A stretch of 64,000 nucleotides of DNA from Ktedonospora formicarum (GTDB taxonomy: Bacteria > Chloroflexota > Ktedonobacteria > Ktedonobacterales > Ktedonobacteraceae). The position numbers and the translations under genes are program-made. The stretch is from assembly GCF_016587355.1 (NCBI RefSeq), contig NZ_BNJF01000002.1:1633258-1697257 (forward strand), in the 5' to 3' direction. Positions 1 to 9,604 of this stretch are shown here, one piece after another (position 1 is the first letter of the stretch; the number at the start of each line of letters is the position of its first letter). Under the pieces are notes generated by a model. The model did not search any database and had not been told where the DNA came from. It saw only the letters and a list, made by a program, of their open reading frames with translations.

Positions 1-2
1 CG

Positions 3-917
3 ATGAATCTCTTACAACTGAAGTATTTTCAAACGGTAGCCCGGATGGAGCATATGACCCAGGCAGCCAGAGCGCTCTCGATTGCCCAGCCCTCGCTCAG
101 CCAGACCATTGCGCATCTGGAAGACGAACTGGGGGTGCCGCTCTTTGAGCGACAAGGGAGGTACATCCGGCTCAACGCCTTTGGCAGAGTGCTCCTGCGG
201 CATGTGGAACGTCTGTTTGGGGAACTGGACGAGGCCAGGCAGGAGCTAGCTGACCTGGCAGGCACGGAGTATGGCCAGATTGCACTCTCCGTGATCGTGC
301 CCCAGATCTTGCCTGAGCTGCTGGGTGCCTTCCAGGAACTCCATCCTCACATTAGCTTCCACCTCTTCCATCAGCGCACGCTGCAGGCGGCGCAGCAGCA
401 ATTGGAACGAGGAGAAATCGACCTGTGCATTATCTCTCCTCCGCTTGAGCAGGAGAATACCCACTGGCAGGAGGGCCTTGGCTGGATTCCCTTGCTGAAT
501 GAAGAGATCTATCTGGTGGTGCCGCTCGGACATCCTCTAGCTGGGCGGAAAAGCATTCACTTGTCCGAAGTGGCCCACGAGCCCTTTATCAGTTTGAGGG
601 CTGGAGATAGCTTACGGGAGCTGACCGACTGCTTCTGTCGCCAGGTGGGTTTTACGCCCAGAATCGTGTTTGAGGGCGACGAGACCGAGACGATTCGCGG
701 CCTGGTCAGGGCTGGTTTGGGGGTGACGTTTATCCCCCGCCTCATGGTACGCAGTACCCCTCAACTCGCAGCACGAGCCCTTCCCATCGCCGAACCGCGC
801 TGTCAGCGTCAGCTCGGGCTTGCCTGGCGCACCACGCATTACCTCTCGCAGGCGGCACAGCAGTTTCGAGCGTTCGTCATCCAGTATTTCCACCAACTTG
901 AGCAAGAGAGCCCGTGA
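3..917 (+). CDS. LysR-family transcriptional regulator
   Basis: Cytoplasmic DNA-binding regulator of 304 residues, the usual LysR length. Residues 1-60 form the winged helix-turn-helix with the typical pattern (LKYFQTVA, QPSLSQTIAHLEDELGVPLF). Residues 90-300 match the periplasmic-binding-like effector domain, including GDSLRELTDCFC and a C-terminal GLGVTFIPRL segment. The ATG lies at the window edge, so its ribosome binding site and any divergent target gene are not visible. The effector is unknown. The nearest downstream genes are a dehydrogenase scar and an alcohol dehydrogenase, but nothing in the sequence ties it to them. Confidence 0.93.
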   Translation: MNLLQLKYFQTVARMEHMTQAARALSIAQPSLSQTIAHLEDELGVPLFERQGRYIRLNAFGRVLLRHVERLFGELDEARQELADLAGTEYGQIALSVIVPQILPELLGAFQELHPHISFHLFHQRTLQAAQQQLERGEIDLCIISPPLEQENTHWQEGLGWIPLLNEEIYLVVPLGHPLAGRKSIHLSEVAHEPFISLRAGDSLRELTDCFCRQVGFTPRIVFEGDETETIRGLVRAGLGVTFIPRLMVRSTPQLAARALPIAEPRCQRQLGLAWRTTHYLSQAAQQFRAFVIQYFHQLEQESP

Positions 918-1408
918 ATCCTGGTGTAGACTCCTGGACTTTGACCTTGGCTTCATTGAACAGATCGATGAATTGGCCCAGCGTGTTGAGGCGCTCGCTC
1001 ATCAAGCGTTTGTCCTGTTCTACGCATAGCGGTCGAGAAAAATCAGAGTTGATAAAGGAGGCTAGAATTGCAGATTTTATCTACAACAAGTAAGTGGCGC
1101 TGACTGCATGCTAGCGCCACTTACTTGTTGTAAATCTTGCTATCAAAATGGCCCTGTTTGCCTGAAGGGTCTATCCTTATGGTAGGGAATAGAGAAATAG
1201 AAAAAAACATGCAAACAAAGCATGAGTAAGCTCATGAAGACGCTCTGGCATGCAGCGAGGTTGTTTCCTATTGTATGGCATCGGTGCTCGGCTCTAGGCT
1301 CTCTCACCCTCTCCCCTCTTGTTTCTAAGATATCCAGATAGAAGCATCGCTGTTAGGATCATCAACCAACGTGGATCCACGATGATGTGTGGACAGAAGG
1401 GAATTGCT
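918..1408. other. Intergenic stretch without a gene
   Basis: No supported coding region. The stretch contains a perfect 20-bp hairpin (1082-1132) and AT-rich sequence before the truncated dehydrogenase. A short open frame at 820-1029 only shadows the end of the LysR gene. Confidence 0.6.
1082..1132. terminator. Perfect 20-bp inverted repeat, terminator-like
   Basis: Arms 1082-1101 and 1113-1132 are exact reverse complements around an 11-nt loop. Partial pairing continues outside the arms. No U-run follows directly, so this may be a bidirectional terminator, an mRNA-stabilising hairpin or a small palindromic mobile repeat. Similar perfect hairpins occur at 10482-10543 and 30841-30890. Confidence 0.5.
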
Positions 1409-1705
1409 ATGACTACCGTTCAGCAACGAAAACTGTCCTTCCCTCTGACCGAAGGGAAGCTCTGCATTGATGGACAGTGGCGTCCCGCGCGTGACGGGAA
1501 AACTCGCCCCATTCTTAATCCCGCCACAGAGGAAGCGATAACATTCGTGGCCGAAACAACCGCGAGCGATGTTGAGGATGCCATTACTGCGGCCAGCAAG
1601 GCTTTTACGAGCGATGCCTGGCGCAAGTTGAATGTGTATGAGCGCGCGCAAACCTTGATGCGCATAGGAGATCTCATTGAGGAAGAGGCTAATGGAGGCT
1701 CCTAA
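1409..1705 (+). pseudogene. Aldehyde dehydrogenase, N-terminal fragment
   Basis: The ATG at 1409 follows a good ribosome binding site (AGAAGGGA). About 97 residues match the start of NAD-dependent aldehyde dehydrogenases: LCIDGQWRPARDGKTRPILNPAT, then AFTSDAWRKLNVYERAQTL. A complete enzyme is about 480-500 residues and needs catalytic Glu and Cys residues that are absent. The frame ends just after IGDLIEEEAN and runs straight into a fragment of an unrelated gene, so an internal deletion has fused two gene ends. No enzyme activity is expected. Confidence 0.85.
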
Positions 1706-1719
1706 CGGTCAAATGCCTG

Positions 1720-2151
1720 TTGGTGACCTGTACCGAAGGGCTGGGGCGCCTGAAAGAGCCGCCCCACACGGCCTTCGCTGAAGAGCAAGCCGCCCGGAAC
1801 CATCTGCGTTTTCGCATGAGTCCACAGATACAGGTTGCGCTTCAAGCGCGTTCGAAGCTGCCTGGAGAGAGCTGGCGTGGGGAAGATGTGGAACTGCTTG
1901 CCAGTCATCAATCTCCAGGGATCATGGCTCCCTACGAACGCCTGCTCGGTGATGCGTTGCGCGGCGATCCTGCGCTTTTTGTGCGCGAGGATACGGTGGA
2001 AGCTGCCTGGCGCGTGGTCGATCAGGTGTTGGATGAGGCAACCCCTTTCTATGAGTACGAGCCCAACACCTGGGGACCACCTGAAGCCGAGAAACTCATC
2101 GCTGATGCTGGCGGCTGGCACAACCCAACTGTGGTTGCGAGTGAAATGTAA
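1720..2151 (+). pseudogene. zwf: Glucose-6-phosphate dehydrogenase, C-terminal fragment
   Basis: About 140 residues match the C-terminal domain of glucose-6-phosphate dehydrogenase: LKEPPHTAF, NHLRFRMSP, the YERLLGDALRGD block, EAAWRVVDQVLDE and the closing TWGPPEAEKLIADAGGW. The N-terminal NADP-binding half is missing. The recognisable part begins near 1740, right after the aldehyde dehydrogenase remnant, and no real start codon with a binding site is present. The intact parent was presumably a pentose-phosphate pathway enzyme of about 500 residues. The alcohol dehydrogenase gene follows after 23 bases. Confidence 0.85.
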
Positions 2152-2174
2152 GACGTAGGAGCAAGGAGAACACT

Positions 2175-3233
2175 ATGTCCAAAATCCGTGCCTGGGCTGC
2201 TCATGGTCCTGGGCAGCCCCTCGACCCCTACGAATACGAGGCTGGGCCGCTTGGTCCAGAGGAAGTTGAAATCGCGGTAGAATCCTGTGGACTCTGCCAT
2301 TCTGATCTTTCCATCTGCAACAATGCATGGGGGATATCAGCCTATCCCTGCATTCCTGGTCACGAAGTCATCGGTCGCGTGGTCGCCTTAGGGGAGTCTA
2401 CCAAAGGGCTGACCATCGGTCAGCATGTTGGACTTGGCTGGACTGCCCAGAGTTGTCTGCATTGTCACGAGTGTCTTTCAGGCAATCACCATCTCTGCAG
2501 CCAGGTTGTTCCGACGATCGTTGGTCACTACGGCGGCTTTGCTGAACGGGTACGTGCTCAGTGGACCTGGGTCATTCCATTACCTGATGCCTTAGACACA
2601 AGCGCGTCAGGTCCTCTCCTGTGCGGTGGCATAACGGTCTTCTCGCCTTTCCTCATCCATGATATCAAACCCACTCAGCGTGTTGGGGTAGTCGGCATTG
2701 GCGGACTTGGCCATCTGGCTCTGAAGTTTGCAGCCGCCTGGGGCTGTGAAGTGACCGCTTTTACCTCCAGTGAGGCCAAATATGAAGAAGCACGAGCCTT
2801 TGGTGCTCACCGGGTCTTCTCGAGCCGGAATGCGGAAGAAATTCGTGTCCAGGCTGGTACTCTCGACCACATGCTCGTCGCCGTGAATGTCCCACTCGAT
2901 TGGTCGGCGTTGATCGACACGCTTGCGCCTCAGGGACAGTTACACATCGTTGGTGCCGTGCTGGAAGCCATTCCTATTGCAGCCTTCGACCTGATCAACG
3001 GTCAGCGGAGTGTTTCAGGATCTCCCACGGGTTCACCGGTCGCTATTGCGGATATGTTGCAATTTGCGGCACGTCATCATATTGTGCCACAAGTTGAGCA
3101 TTTTAAGATGAGTAATGTGAATGAGGCTTTCGCCCGCCTGGAATCAGGTAAAGCGCATTACCGTATTGTGCTCGACGCGGATTTTGGAAGCACGGAAATT
3201 ACACCCACTGATCGCAGGAAAATCCTGGGTTAA
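2175..3233 (+). CDS. Zinc-dependent NAD(P) alcohol dehydrogenase
   Basis: A 352-residue medium-chain dehydrogenase of the cinnamyl-alcohol/YahK type that interconverts alcohols and aldehydes in the cytoplasm. Catalytic zinc ligands appear in GLCHSDLS (Cys) and PGHEVIGRV (His-Glu). The structural zinc cluster is the spaced cysteines in SCLHCHECLSGNHHLC. The Rossmann motif is GIGGLGHLALKFA. AAGGAG precedes the ATG. It is the only intact gene of its block: upstream lie two gene stumps, and a hairpin follows 24 bases after the stop. Natural substrate is not evident from sequence. Confidence 0.95.
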   Translation: MSKIRAWAAHGPGQPLDPYEYEAGPLGPEEVEIAVESCGLCHSDLSICNNAWGISAYPCIPGHEVIGRVVALGESTKGLTIGQHVGLGWTAQSCLHCHECLSGNHHLCSQVVPTIVGHYGGFAERVRAQWTWVIPLPDALDTSASGPLLCGGITVFSPFLIHDIKPTQRVGVVGIGGLGHLALKFAAAWGCEVTAFTSSEAKYEEARAFGAHRVFSSRNAEEIRVQAGTLDHMLVAVNVPLDWSALIDTLAPQGQLHIVGAVLEAIPIAAFDLINGQRSVSGSPTGSPVAIADMLQFAARHHIVPQVEHFKMSNVNEAFARLESGKAHYRIVLDADFGSTEITPTDRRKILG

Positions 3234-3256
3234 GGGTGGAGTATAAAAATCCCAAT

Positions 3257-3305
3257 ATGATCCTGGTGGGTAGGCTACCCCAAAAAGATTGCCCACCAGG
3301 ATCAT
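3257..3305 (+). terminator. Stem-loop after the alcohol dehydrogenase
   Basis: A 14-bp perfect stem (3257-3270 with 3292-3305) around a 21-nt loop, beginning 24 bases after the stop codon. It lacks a strong T-run, so termination could be factor-assisted. It also borders the IS6 copy. Confidence 0.5.
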
Positions 3306-3379
3306 TGTTGTCAAAGTCGCCAGTTGATCTGGTATTATCAACTGGCTGAGTGGCTCCATTTTCTAATAGACTCACATTC

Positions 3380-4127
3380 ATGAAAACACAAGCATCTGCA
3401 TCCCTCTACAAAGGTTTTCGCTTCCCAGCTGAGATAATTGGCCATTGCATCTGTTTGTACTTCCGCTTCTCCTTGAGTTTCCGTGATGTTGAAGAGATTA
3501 TGGCAGAGCGTGGGGTCGTGTTGACCTACGAAACCATCAGGCGGTGGTGTTTGAAATTTGGCCAGACCTATGTCAATGAACTGAAACGTTGTCGCCCAAA
3601 AACGGGTGGCAAGTGGCACCTGGATGTAGTGTATCTCAAGATCAATGGCAAGACTCATTATCTGTGGAGAACTGTTGATCAGTGTGGAAATGTCCTGGAT
3701 ATCCTGGTGCAAAGCCGACGTAATAAGCAAGCAGCCAAGAAATTCTTCCGGAAACTGCCCAAGGGCTTGCAATACGTCCCACGGGTGATCATCACGGACA
3801 AACAGGCTAGCTACGCTGCAGCGAAGAAGGAGATCTTGCGAAGTGTAGAACATCGCCAGCACAAAGGGCTTAACAATTGCGCGGAGCGTTCGCACCAATC
3901 AACTCGACAACGCGAGCGAACCATGCGCCACTTCAAATCCCCAGGACAGGCCCAACAGTTTCTCTCTGCATTTGGGCAGATCCTGGATCACTTTCGTCTG
4001 AAAACGGCATCGCCTCACTGCCAGAGATCACCGTGTCCTCATATGGGATCGTTTCCTGGCGTGGAAAGAGATGTCAATTGAGTGTGAAACCAACAAGAGC
4101 CAAGAGCACGACCCTTTCGCGTCCTGA
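3380..4127 (+). pseudogene. IS6-family transposase, copy 1, frameshifted near the end
   Basis: A DDE transposase of about 245 residues. It has the IS6 start (GFRFPAEIIGHCICLYFRFSLSFRDVEE), the first Asp in WHLDVVYLKI, the second in VIITDKQASY and the catalytic Glu in NNCAERSHQ. One extra A in the run 4001-4004 shifts the frame. Skipping it restores the family C-terminus (RHRLTARDHRVLIWDRFLAW) to a stop at 4125. As written, the frame instead ends at 4081 with unrelated residues. A likely left inverted repeat (GGTATTATCAACTGG) lies around 3333-3347. The right end was not identified. Confidence 0.85.
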
Positions 4128-4257
4128 TCAGTTTTTCAAGTTACTGAGATTGATCGTTTTGCCAAGGTGGTAGACTTTTCCTCTCTCCAAGTGTGTTTCG
4201 TGTTCCCATGCGTTCACACCTTCATCATTTTTTTCCTCTCTTCCTGATGCTATCGTA

Positions 4258-5970
4258 GTGTGGGACCGGGCAGGAAAGCTTCTCTTCCTGAATGTTGCGG
4301 CGCTGACGCTCTTTGAGGTCCAGGATTCAGCGCCCTGGTGCGGCACCTCAACCCAGCAGTTCCTCCAGCGCTATACGTGGTGTGACGAACAACAACGATC
4401 GTTCTCTTTTCCGCTCTGGTTGCTGAGCCTGACCACCCTCAAGCAAGAAGCCGTGCCCCTCCCCTACGAGCAAACTCTTGTCCTTACTCATCCTTCCGAT
4501 CACCAGATATGCCTCGAACTGCGCTGTTCACTGGTGTTTGATGGACTGCAGCCGACAGGCGTGCTCGCGTCCTTTCAAGTGATGACTTCCCGCTATCAAA
4601 AGGCCCTGCACATCCAGCGGGTCTACGAAGCGTTGATGACCTTGAACGATGCCATCGCGCGGATTCCCGAGCAATTCCTTGCAGGGCACTCTGAAGACCC
4701 CTGTCTCCTCTCCCTGCCGGTGCGCTTTGTCGACCAACAGCTCGTAGATGTCATTCGTCAGGTCCTGGCATGTTGGTGTGTGAACCTGGTTGCCTTTCGT
4801 GCTCCACTACCTCTTGTGGCACACGTTGCCGGGAGCGGCTTCTCCGCCGAGCGAGAACACCTCTTCCGGGAGCATGGCTGGCGTTTTCGCTTCGCTGATT
4901 TTTTTGACGAAACCGTGCTTGCTCGTCTCCAGGCGAATCAGGAGGTGATTCTCTCACCAGGTTGTTTCCATATTCCGACCGGGTATCCTGAAGAGTTTGG
5001 GAACGCGAACCTTCTGGTGTTTCCATTGTTTCGGGAGCAGCATTTGGCTGGAATGATTGTGATCCACAAACACCAGTGGGAGGGTGGATATACCCAGGAG
5101 GAGATTGATCTCGTGAGGGAGGTCAACGAACACATTCGGTTGTTCATTGAATGTCTGGGCTCCTTGCAAACGTCCTTAGAGAAACAGGCCAGAGAGCTGG
5201 TCCTGTCCGAAGTGACTCGGCTATGCTACGACTTCCTGCGGCTTGCCAGTCATGAACTGCGCACCCCACTGACGGGGATTAAGGGAAATTTGCAGTTAGC
5301 ACAGCGCCGCTTAGAGCGATTACGGAGCGAGATCTCTCAACAGGCTGAGCGCACAAGCGCGCAGCTTGAACGGGCCCGACGGTCGCTCGAATCTGCCGAG
5401 CAGAGCGTCCGGCTGCAAGAGCGTATGGTGCAGGATATGATAGATGACGCGCGTATTCAGGCTGGTCAGCTGGATCTCACGCTTGCTCCCTGTGATCTGC
5501 TTGTGCTGGTCAAACAGGTAGTAGTGAAGCAGCAGAAGTCCGAGCCCGGACGAGCAATCAAGCTCGAAATCCTGACACCCAACTCCACCATCTCTATCCT
5601 GGCCGATGCCGGGCGGATCACTCAGGTGCTCACCATCTACCTGACCACGGCCCTCGCCTCTTCTCCGGTAGAGCAGCCTGTGACCGTTCAGGTGCAAGAA
5701 GAGGTGCAGATGGCCCGCTTCTCGGTCCATGACAAAGGAGCAGGTATCCCTCTTGAAGAGCAGATTCGCCTTTGGGATCGCTTCTATCGGGGAAAAGGCA
5801 GCTCTGTTCAGCAGGAACTGGATTTGAGTGGAGGGTTACGCTTCTACCTGTACCGGATGCTTCTCGAACACCATCATGGCACCGTTGGGGTTGAAAGCAC
5901 CCCTGGGCAGGGAGCGACATCCTGGTTAACCTTACCAATGGTCAAACCAACAAGTGTGTCAACAACATAA
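4258..5970 (+). CDS. Sensor histidine kinase, probably 5'-truncated, degenerate ATPase
   Basis: About 570 residues. The start is PAS-like (VVWDRAGKLLFLNVAALTLFEV), followed by a GAF-like region (about residues 120-300) and a HisKA domain with the phosphoacceptor at His332 in LASHELRTPLTG. The GHKL ATPase is odd: the N-box reads TIYLTTALASSP, with Thr where Asn normally binds magnesium, and the G2 box reads GGLRFYLYRM instead of GLGLG. In-frame sequence resembling the PAS lead-in (SLPDAIVVW) continues upstream to a stop at 4171 without an ATG. The GTG at 4258 is therefore a fallback start, and the IS6 copy just upstream probably removed the true 5' end. Phosphotransfer capacity is doubtful. 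Confidence 0.75.
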   Translation: MWDRAGKLLFLNVAALTLFEVQDSAPWCGTSTQQFLQRYTWCDEQQRSFSFPLWLLSLTTLKQEAVPLPYEQTLVLTHPSDHQICLELRCSLVFDGLQPTGVLASFQVMTSRYQKALHIQRVYEALMTLNDAIARIPEQFLAGHSEDPCLLSLPVRFVDQQLVDVIRQVLACWCVNLVAFRAPLPLVAHVAGSGFSAEREHLFREHGWRFRFADFFDETVLARLQANQEVILSPGCFHIPTGYPEEFGNANLLVFPLFREQHLAGMIVIHKHQWEGGYTQEEIDLVREVNEHIRLFIECLGSLQTSLEKQARELVLSEVTRLCYDFLRLASHELRTPLTGIKGNLQLAQRRLERLRSEISQQAERTSAQLERARRSLESAEQSVRLQERMVQDMIDDARIQAGQLDLTLAPCDLLVLVKQVVVKQQKSEPGRAIKLEILTPNSTISILADAGRITQVLTIYLTTALASSPVEQPVTVQVQEEVQMARFSVHDKGAGIPLEEQIRLWDRFYRGKGSSVQQELDLSGGLRFYLYRMLLEHHHGTVGVESTPGQGATSWLTLPMVKPTSVSTT

Positions 5971-5975
5971 CACCT

Positions 5976-8368
5976 CTACCTGTTATGATGGAGTAGCTCC
6001 GCTGGTCCCTCGGAGAGGGAGCGGGCAGCACGTTTCAGAGGGACACGCCCAGGTGGCTGATCCGGTCGTGGGCCTGCCTGGATCTGAGATGTGGGCCGGG
6101 TGACGGATTTCTGGGTGGAAAGCATGATGGTTTCGTCCTCATGCCAGACCGCCAGCAGTGTGCCTTCCACAAGCACATACTGTGCCTCTGTCGGCGTGAT
6201 CTTTACCCTAATACAACGATTGCGGAACACCACGCGGAACGTGAGCCGATTGATGCCCTCCGGCAGCCTGGGAGCAAATGCGAGAGAACCATCGCGCAGA
6301 CGCAGTCCACCGAAGCCAGCGACCAGGGCCGTCCAGATGCCCACCAGCGACGCGAGATGCAGGCCGTTGCGCGTGTTCTGCGCCAGATCATAGAGATCCA
6401 AAAACGCCACCTCGGCGAAATAGTCATACGCGAGCTGAAGCTGCCCCACCTCAGCCGCGATGACGGCCTGTGTCACTGCTGAGAGCGAGGAATCACGGAC
6501 GGTCAGCGGCTCGTAGTAGGCGAAGTTACGCGCCTTCTGCTCTGGCGAAAAGGCATCACCCCGCAGGTGCATGGCCAGAACCAGATCAGCCTGTTTGATC
6601 ACCTGCTTACGATAGAGATCAAAATACGGAATGTGCAGGAACAAGGGATACTGATTTGGTGTAGTGTTCGCAAAGTTCCATCGTTCATAGGAGGTAAAGG
6701 CGTCATCCTGGGGGTGACCTGGAGCTCCTGGTCATAGGGGATGATCATCTTCTCGGCTGCCTCATTCCAACTGGTTATCTCGTCTGTGTCTACGCCGAGG
6801 GAGCGGGCTACCTGCGGATGACGCCTGGAAGCCTCTGCCGCTGCGCGCAAATTCTGCTGAGCCAGCAGATTGGTATAGACATTGTTGTTGACCAGAGCGC
6901 TATACTCGTCGGGTCCGGTGACACCATTGATGAGGAACTTCCCATGGGTATCAAGGAAACCGAGCGAGTGCCACAACCGTGCGGTCTCGACAAGCAATTC
7001 CAGCCCCACCTCCTGCTCAAATACGTGATCGTCGGTGCATGCGATGTAAAAAGTCACCGCATACGCTATATCCGCGTTGATATGAAACGCAGCCGTCCCT
7101 GCTGGCCAGTAACTTGAACACTCCTCACCATGAATGGTTCGCCAGGGAAAGGCCGCTCCGCGTAGTCCGAGTTGGAGAGCACGGTCCCTGGCCAGCGGGA
7201 GGGTCGAGTGCCGCCAGCGCAAGGCTTCGGCGGCAACGTGAGGGAAGAGCAGCGTCAGCACGGGCAGAACAAAGATCTCAGTGTCCCAAAATGTGTGCCC
7301 ATCATAGCCGGGTCCGGTCAATCCCTTGGCTGGGATCGGGCGCTGCTCTCCTCGGCGGCATGCCTGGAGCGCATGGAACTGCGCGAAGCGTACTGCCTGT
7401 TGCAGCTCTGCATCCCCTTCCATCTCGATCCCTGCATGCTTCCAGAACATCTGCACAAAGTCACGCTGCTCGCGGAGCAACCCCTCCCAACCCATGGATC
7501 GGGCAGCAGTGAGCGCAGCGATAAGCTGGTCGTGGATCGCTGATCGCGAGCGCTGGCTCGACCAGCCATAGGCCAGAAATTTGATGATTCGCAGTCGCTC
7601 ACCAGGTCGTAACCAGACATTGAAAGAGACGCGTGCGATGTTGGGAGTACTCTCTGCTTCCATCGTCATCCCTTCCGGCCCCTCGACCAGATGATCCATT
7701 GCCGCGCCGATGCGCAGGCGGCTGGCCTGGGTGTGATGGATCAGGAGTCCACGCAGGTTCTGAACTTCGTGTTCCTCGCTTTCAAGCGGGGCAAGAGAAG
7801 TAGTGCCCACTCGCGGATCGTTTCCGACATCGGGTAGCGCCTCATTTGCCACGAGCTCCGATTGCACCACGATGCGCACTGGAGCGTCAAGTGGTTCCAC
7901 CTCATAGCTGATTGCCGCGATTGCCCGTTGGGTAAAGGAAACCAGGCGGATCGACGACACCTTGATCGTGCGTTCAGTCGGCGAAGTCCACGTGACGGAC
8001 CTGCGTAGGACCCCTTCGCGCAGGTCGAGTTCCCGCTCATGGCTTTGAAGCCGACCATACCGGATGTCAAAAGGGGCATCATCGACCAGGAGGCGGATGA
8101 TTTTACCATTGGTCACGTTGATGATCGTCTGCCCAGATTCAGGATAGCCATAGGCTCCTTCGGGATATGGCAGGGGGCGGAGCTCATAGAAGGAATTGAG
8201 ATAGGTGCCAGGAAGACCACATGGCTCTCCTTCATCTAGGTTGCCACGCAGCCCGATATGTCCGTTGGAGAGGGCGAACACCGACTCGGTCTGTGCCAGC
8301 ACATCCAGGTTGAGCGTTGTCTCGTGAATTTTCCACGCATCGATTGTGATGGTTGATTGTTTCATCAT
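5976..8368 (-). pseudogene. Glycoside hydrolase family 65 phosphorylase, one frameshift
   Basis: A nearly complete GH65 enzyme (kojibiose/maltose/trehalose phosphorylase class) that would cleave an alpha-glucosyl disaccharide with phosphate in the cytoplasm. The N-terminal domain (FALSNGHIGLRGNLDEG), the GHTFWDTEIFVLP block near residue 360 and the catalytic acid Glu488 in GVTGPDEYSALVNNNVYTN are intact. The frame breaks at the G-run 6710-6714. One extra base there restores QDDAFTSYERW and joins the C-terminal part (FLHIPYFDLYRKQV, barrel end FGGLRLRDGSLAFAP). The chosen start is the double ATG at 8368, preceded by GAAGGGAG. No beta-phosphoglucomutase or sugar transporter sits nearby. It may be an intact gene with a sequencing error. 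Confidence 0.85.
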
Positions 8369-8492
8369 CAATGGTTTCTCCCTTCGACCCCATGATGAGG
8401 AGACCTGAAGCACAAATAGCCAAAGGAATATGCAGAAAACGCTCTGCCCTCATCGTGAGGAGACGAGATAGTTGAGGGTTGGCTCTTCTTTC

Positions 8493-9165
8493 TCAGTCGT
8501 TCAAACGCTCAAAAGCAACCGGCAGGTGTTCCGGGCCACGCAGGGCAGCATTCTTGCGATAGGATGGCGGGTCGCAGGCCAGTCGTGGGACCTCGAGTCG
8601 GCGTGCGAACGCCTTCAAGGCCGTCACTACTTCGAGCCGAGCAAGCGGAGCATCAACACAGTAATGGTCCCCACTACCAAACCCAAGATGCTCGTTGTCG
8701 TCTCGCTCAGGCCAGAAGCGATCCGGATCGACGAAGCGAGCGGGGTCGCGGCTACCTGATGCCAGCAACAGTATGACCGGGGCTCCCTGCGGGATGGTCA
8801 CATTGGCAATTGGTACATCAGTAAGTGTTGTACGCTTCACAAATTGCACTGGTGGATCATAGCGCTGGATCTCTTCCAGGATCGGGATCGCCAGATCCAG
8901 GTTGTGTTGCAGTCGATCGAACACCTCTGGATGGCGCAGCAGCGCCAGCATACCGTTCGTGATCAGGTTGACAGTCGTCTCATGACCAACGATGAGTAGC
9001 AATTGCATTGTGGCCAGGAGGTCTGGTTCAAGCAGGCAACCATCCGGGTCGTTCCCAGCAACCAGGGCAGAGAGCAAATCATTCCTTGGATAGGCACGTC
9101 GCTTCGCGCTGAGCTGGCGCATATATTCGCACATCCGTATGCGGCATTGTGAGGCGAGCATAAAA
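8493..9165 (-). pseudogene. Cytochrome P450, C-terminal half
   Basis: About 220 residues of a bacterial class I P450. The I-helix oxygen-activation motif is present (LLIVGHETTVNLITNG), as is the K-helix ExxR (EEIQRYDPPVQF), then PIPQGAPV-like sequence, the PERF region (FVDPDRFWPERDD) and the haem loop FGSGDHYCVDAPLARLE. The haem loop has Asp where Gly usually follows Cys. The N-terminal half is gone: near 9140-9170 the frame runs into the flavin reductase remnant. It is the last of three decayed genes transcribed together. Confidence 0.8.
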
Positions 9166-9604
9166 CCGGGTGGCATCGTCACGAGTGCGGAGCGTAAACA
9201 CCCCATCAAGGGACGCTTGTTCCTTGTCCGGCCAGGGACGCGCACGGGTGCCGGTAGCGATATAAGAGGCGATCAAAGGGAACCCGTAGCCCATCAGCAA
9301 GCTGAACGTGCCGATTGGGCAAATCTAACCCGGCCGCCGGAGTTCCTAACAGCCACCGCGCCGCGATATCTCGTCGCCGAGGCAAGGCGGTTTGCTCTGC
9401 CAGGATCCATCCCGTCTGGACGGTTTTGGACAATGGCGGGCGGTCATAAGGTTTATAAGGTTCATCGCCAATCAAGGTCAAATGGCCTCGAAAGCCTTCC
9501 GCACGCAGTGTCTCCGCTGTGTACAAACCGGCCAGAGAAGCCCCAACGATCACTACTCGGCCATTGGTAGAATTGGGTGGTATAGGAAGCAGGCTGTTTG
9601 TCAT
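9165..9604 (-). pseudogene. Ferredoxin reductase (FAD), N-terminal fragment
   Basis: The start matches FAD-dependent ferredoxin reductases: GRVVIVGASLAGLYTAETLRAEG (Rossmann GxGxxG variant) and IGDEPYKPYDRPPLSK. A frameshift near 9265-9280 interrupts the protein. The other frame continues with IATGTRARPWPDKEQ and FTLRTRDDATR, then stops matching where the P450 sequence begins. About 150 of the usual 400 residues remain. Its ATG overlaps the ferredoxin stop (ATGA), typical of a tightly coupled operon supplying electrons to the P450. Confidence 0.8.

Noticed and set aside
7114..7543. Plus-strand open frames inside the GH65 gene
   Set aside because: Antisense shadows of a well-conserved enzyme; no family signature of their own.
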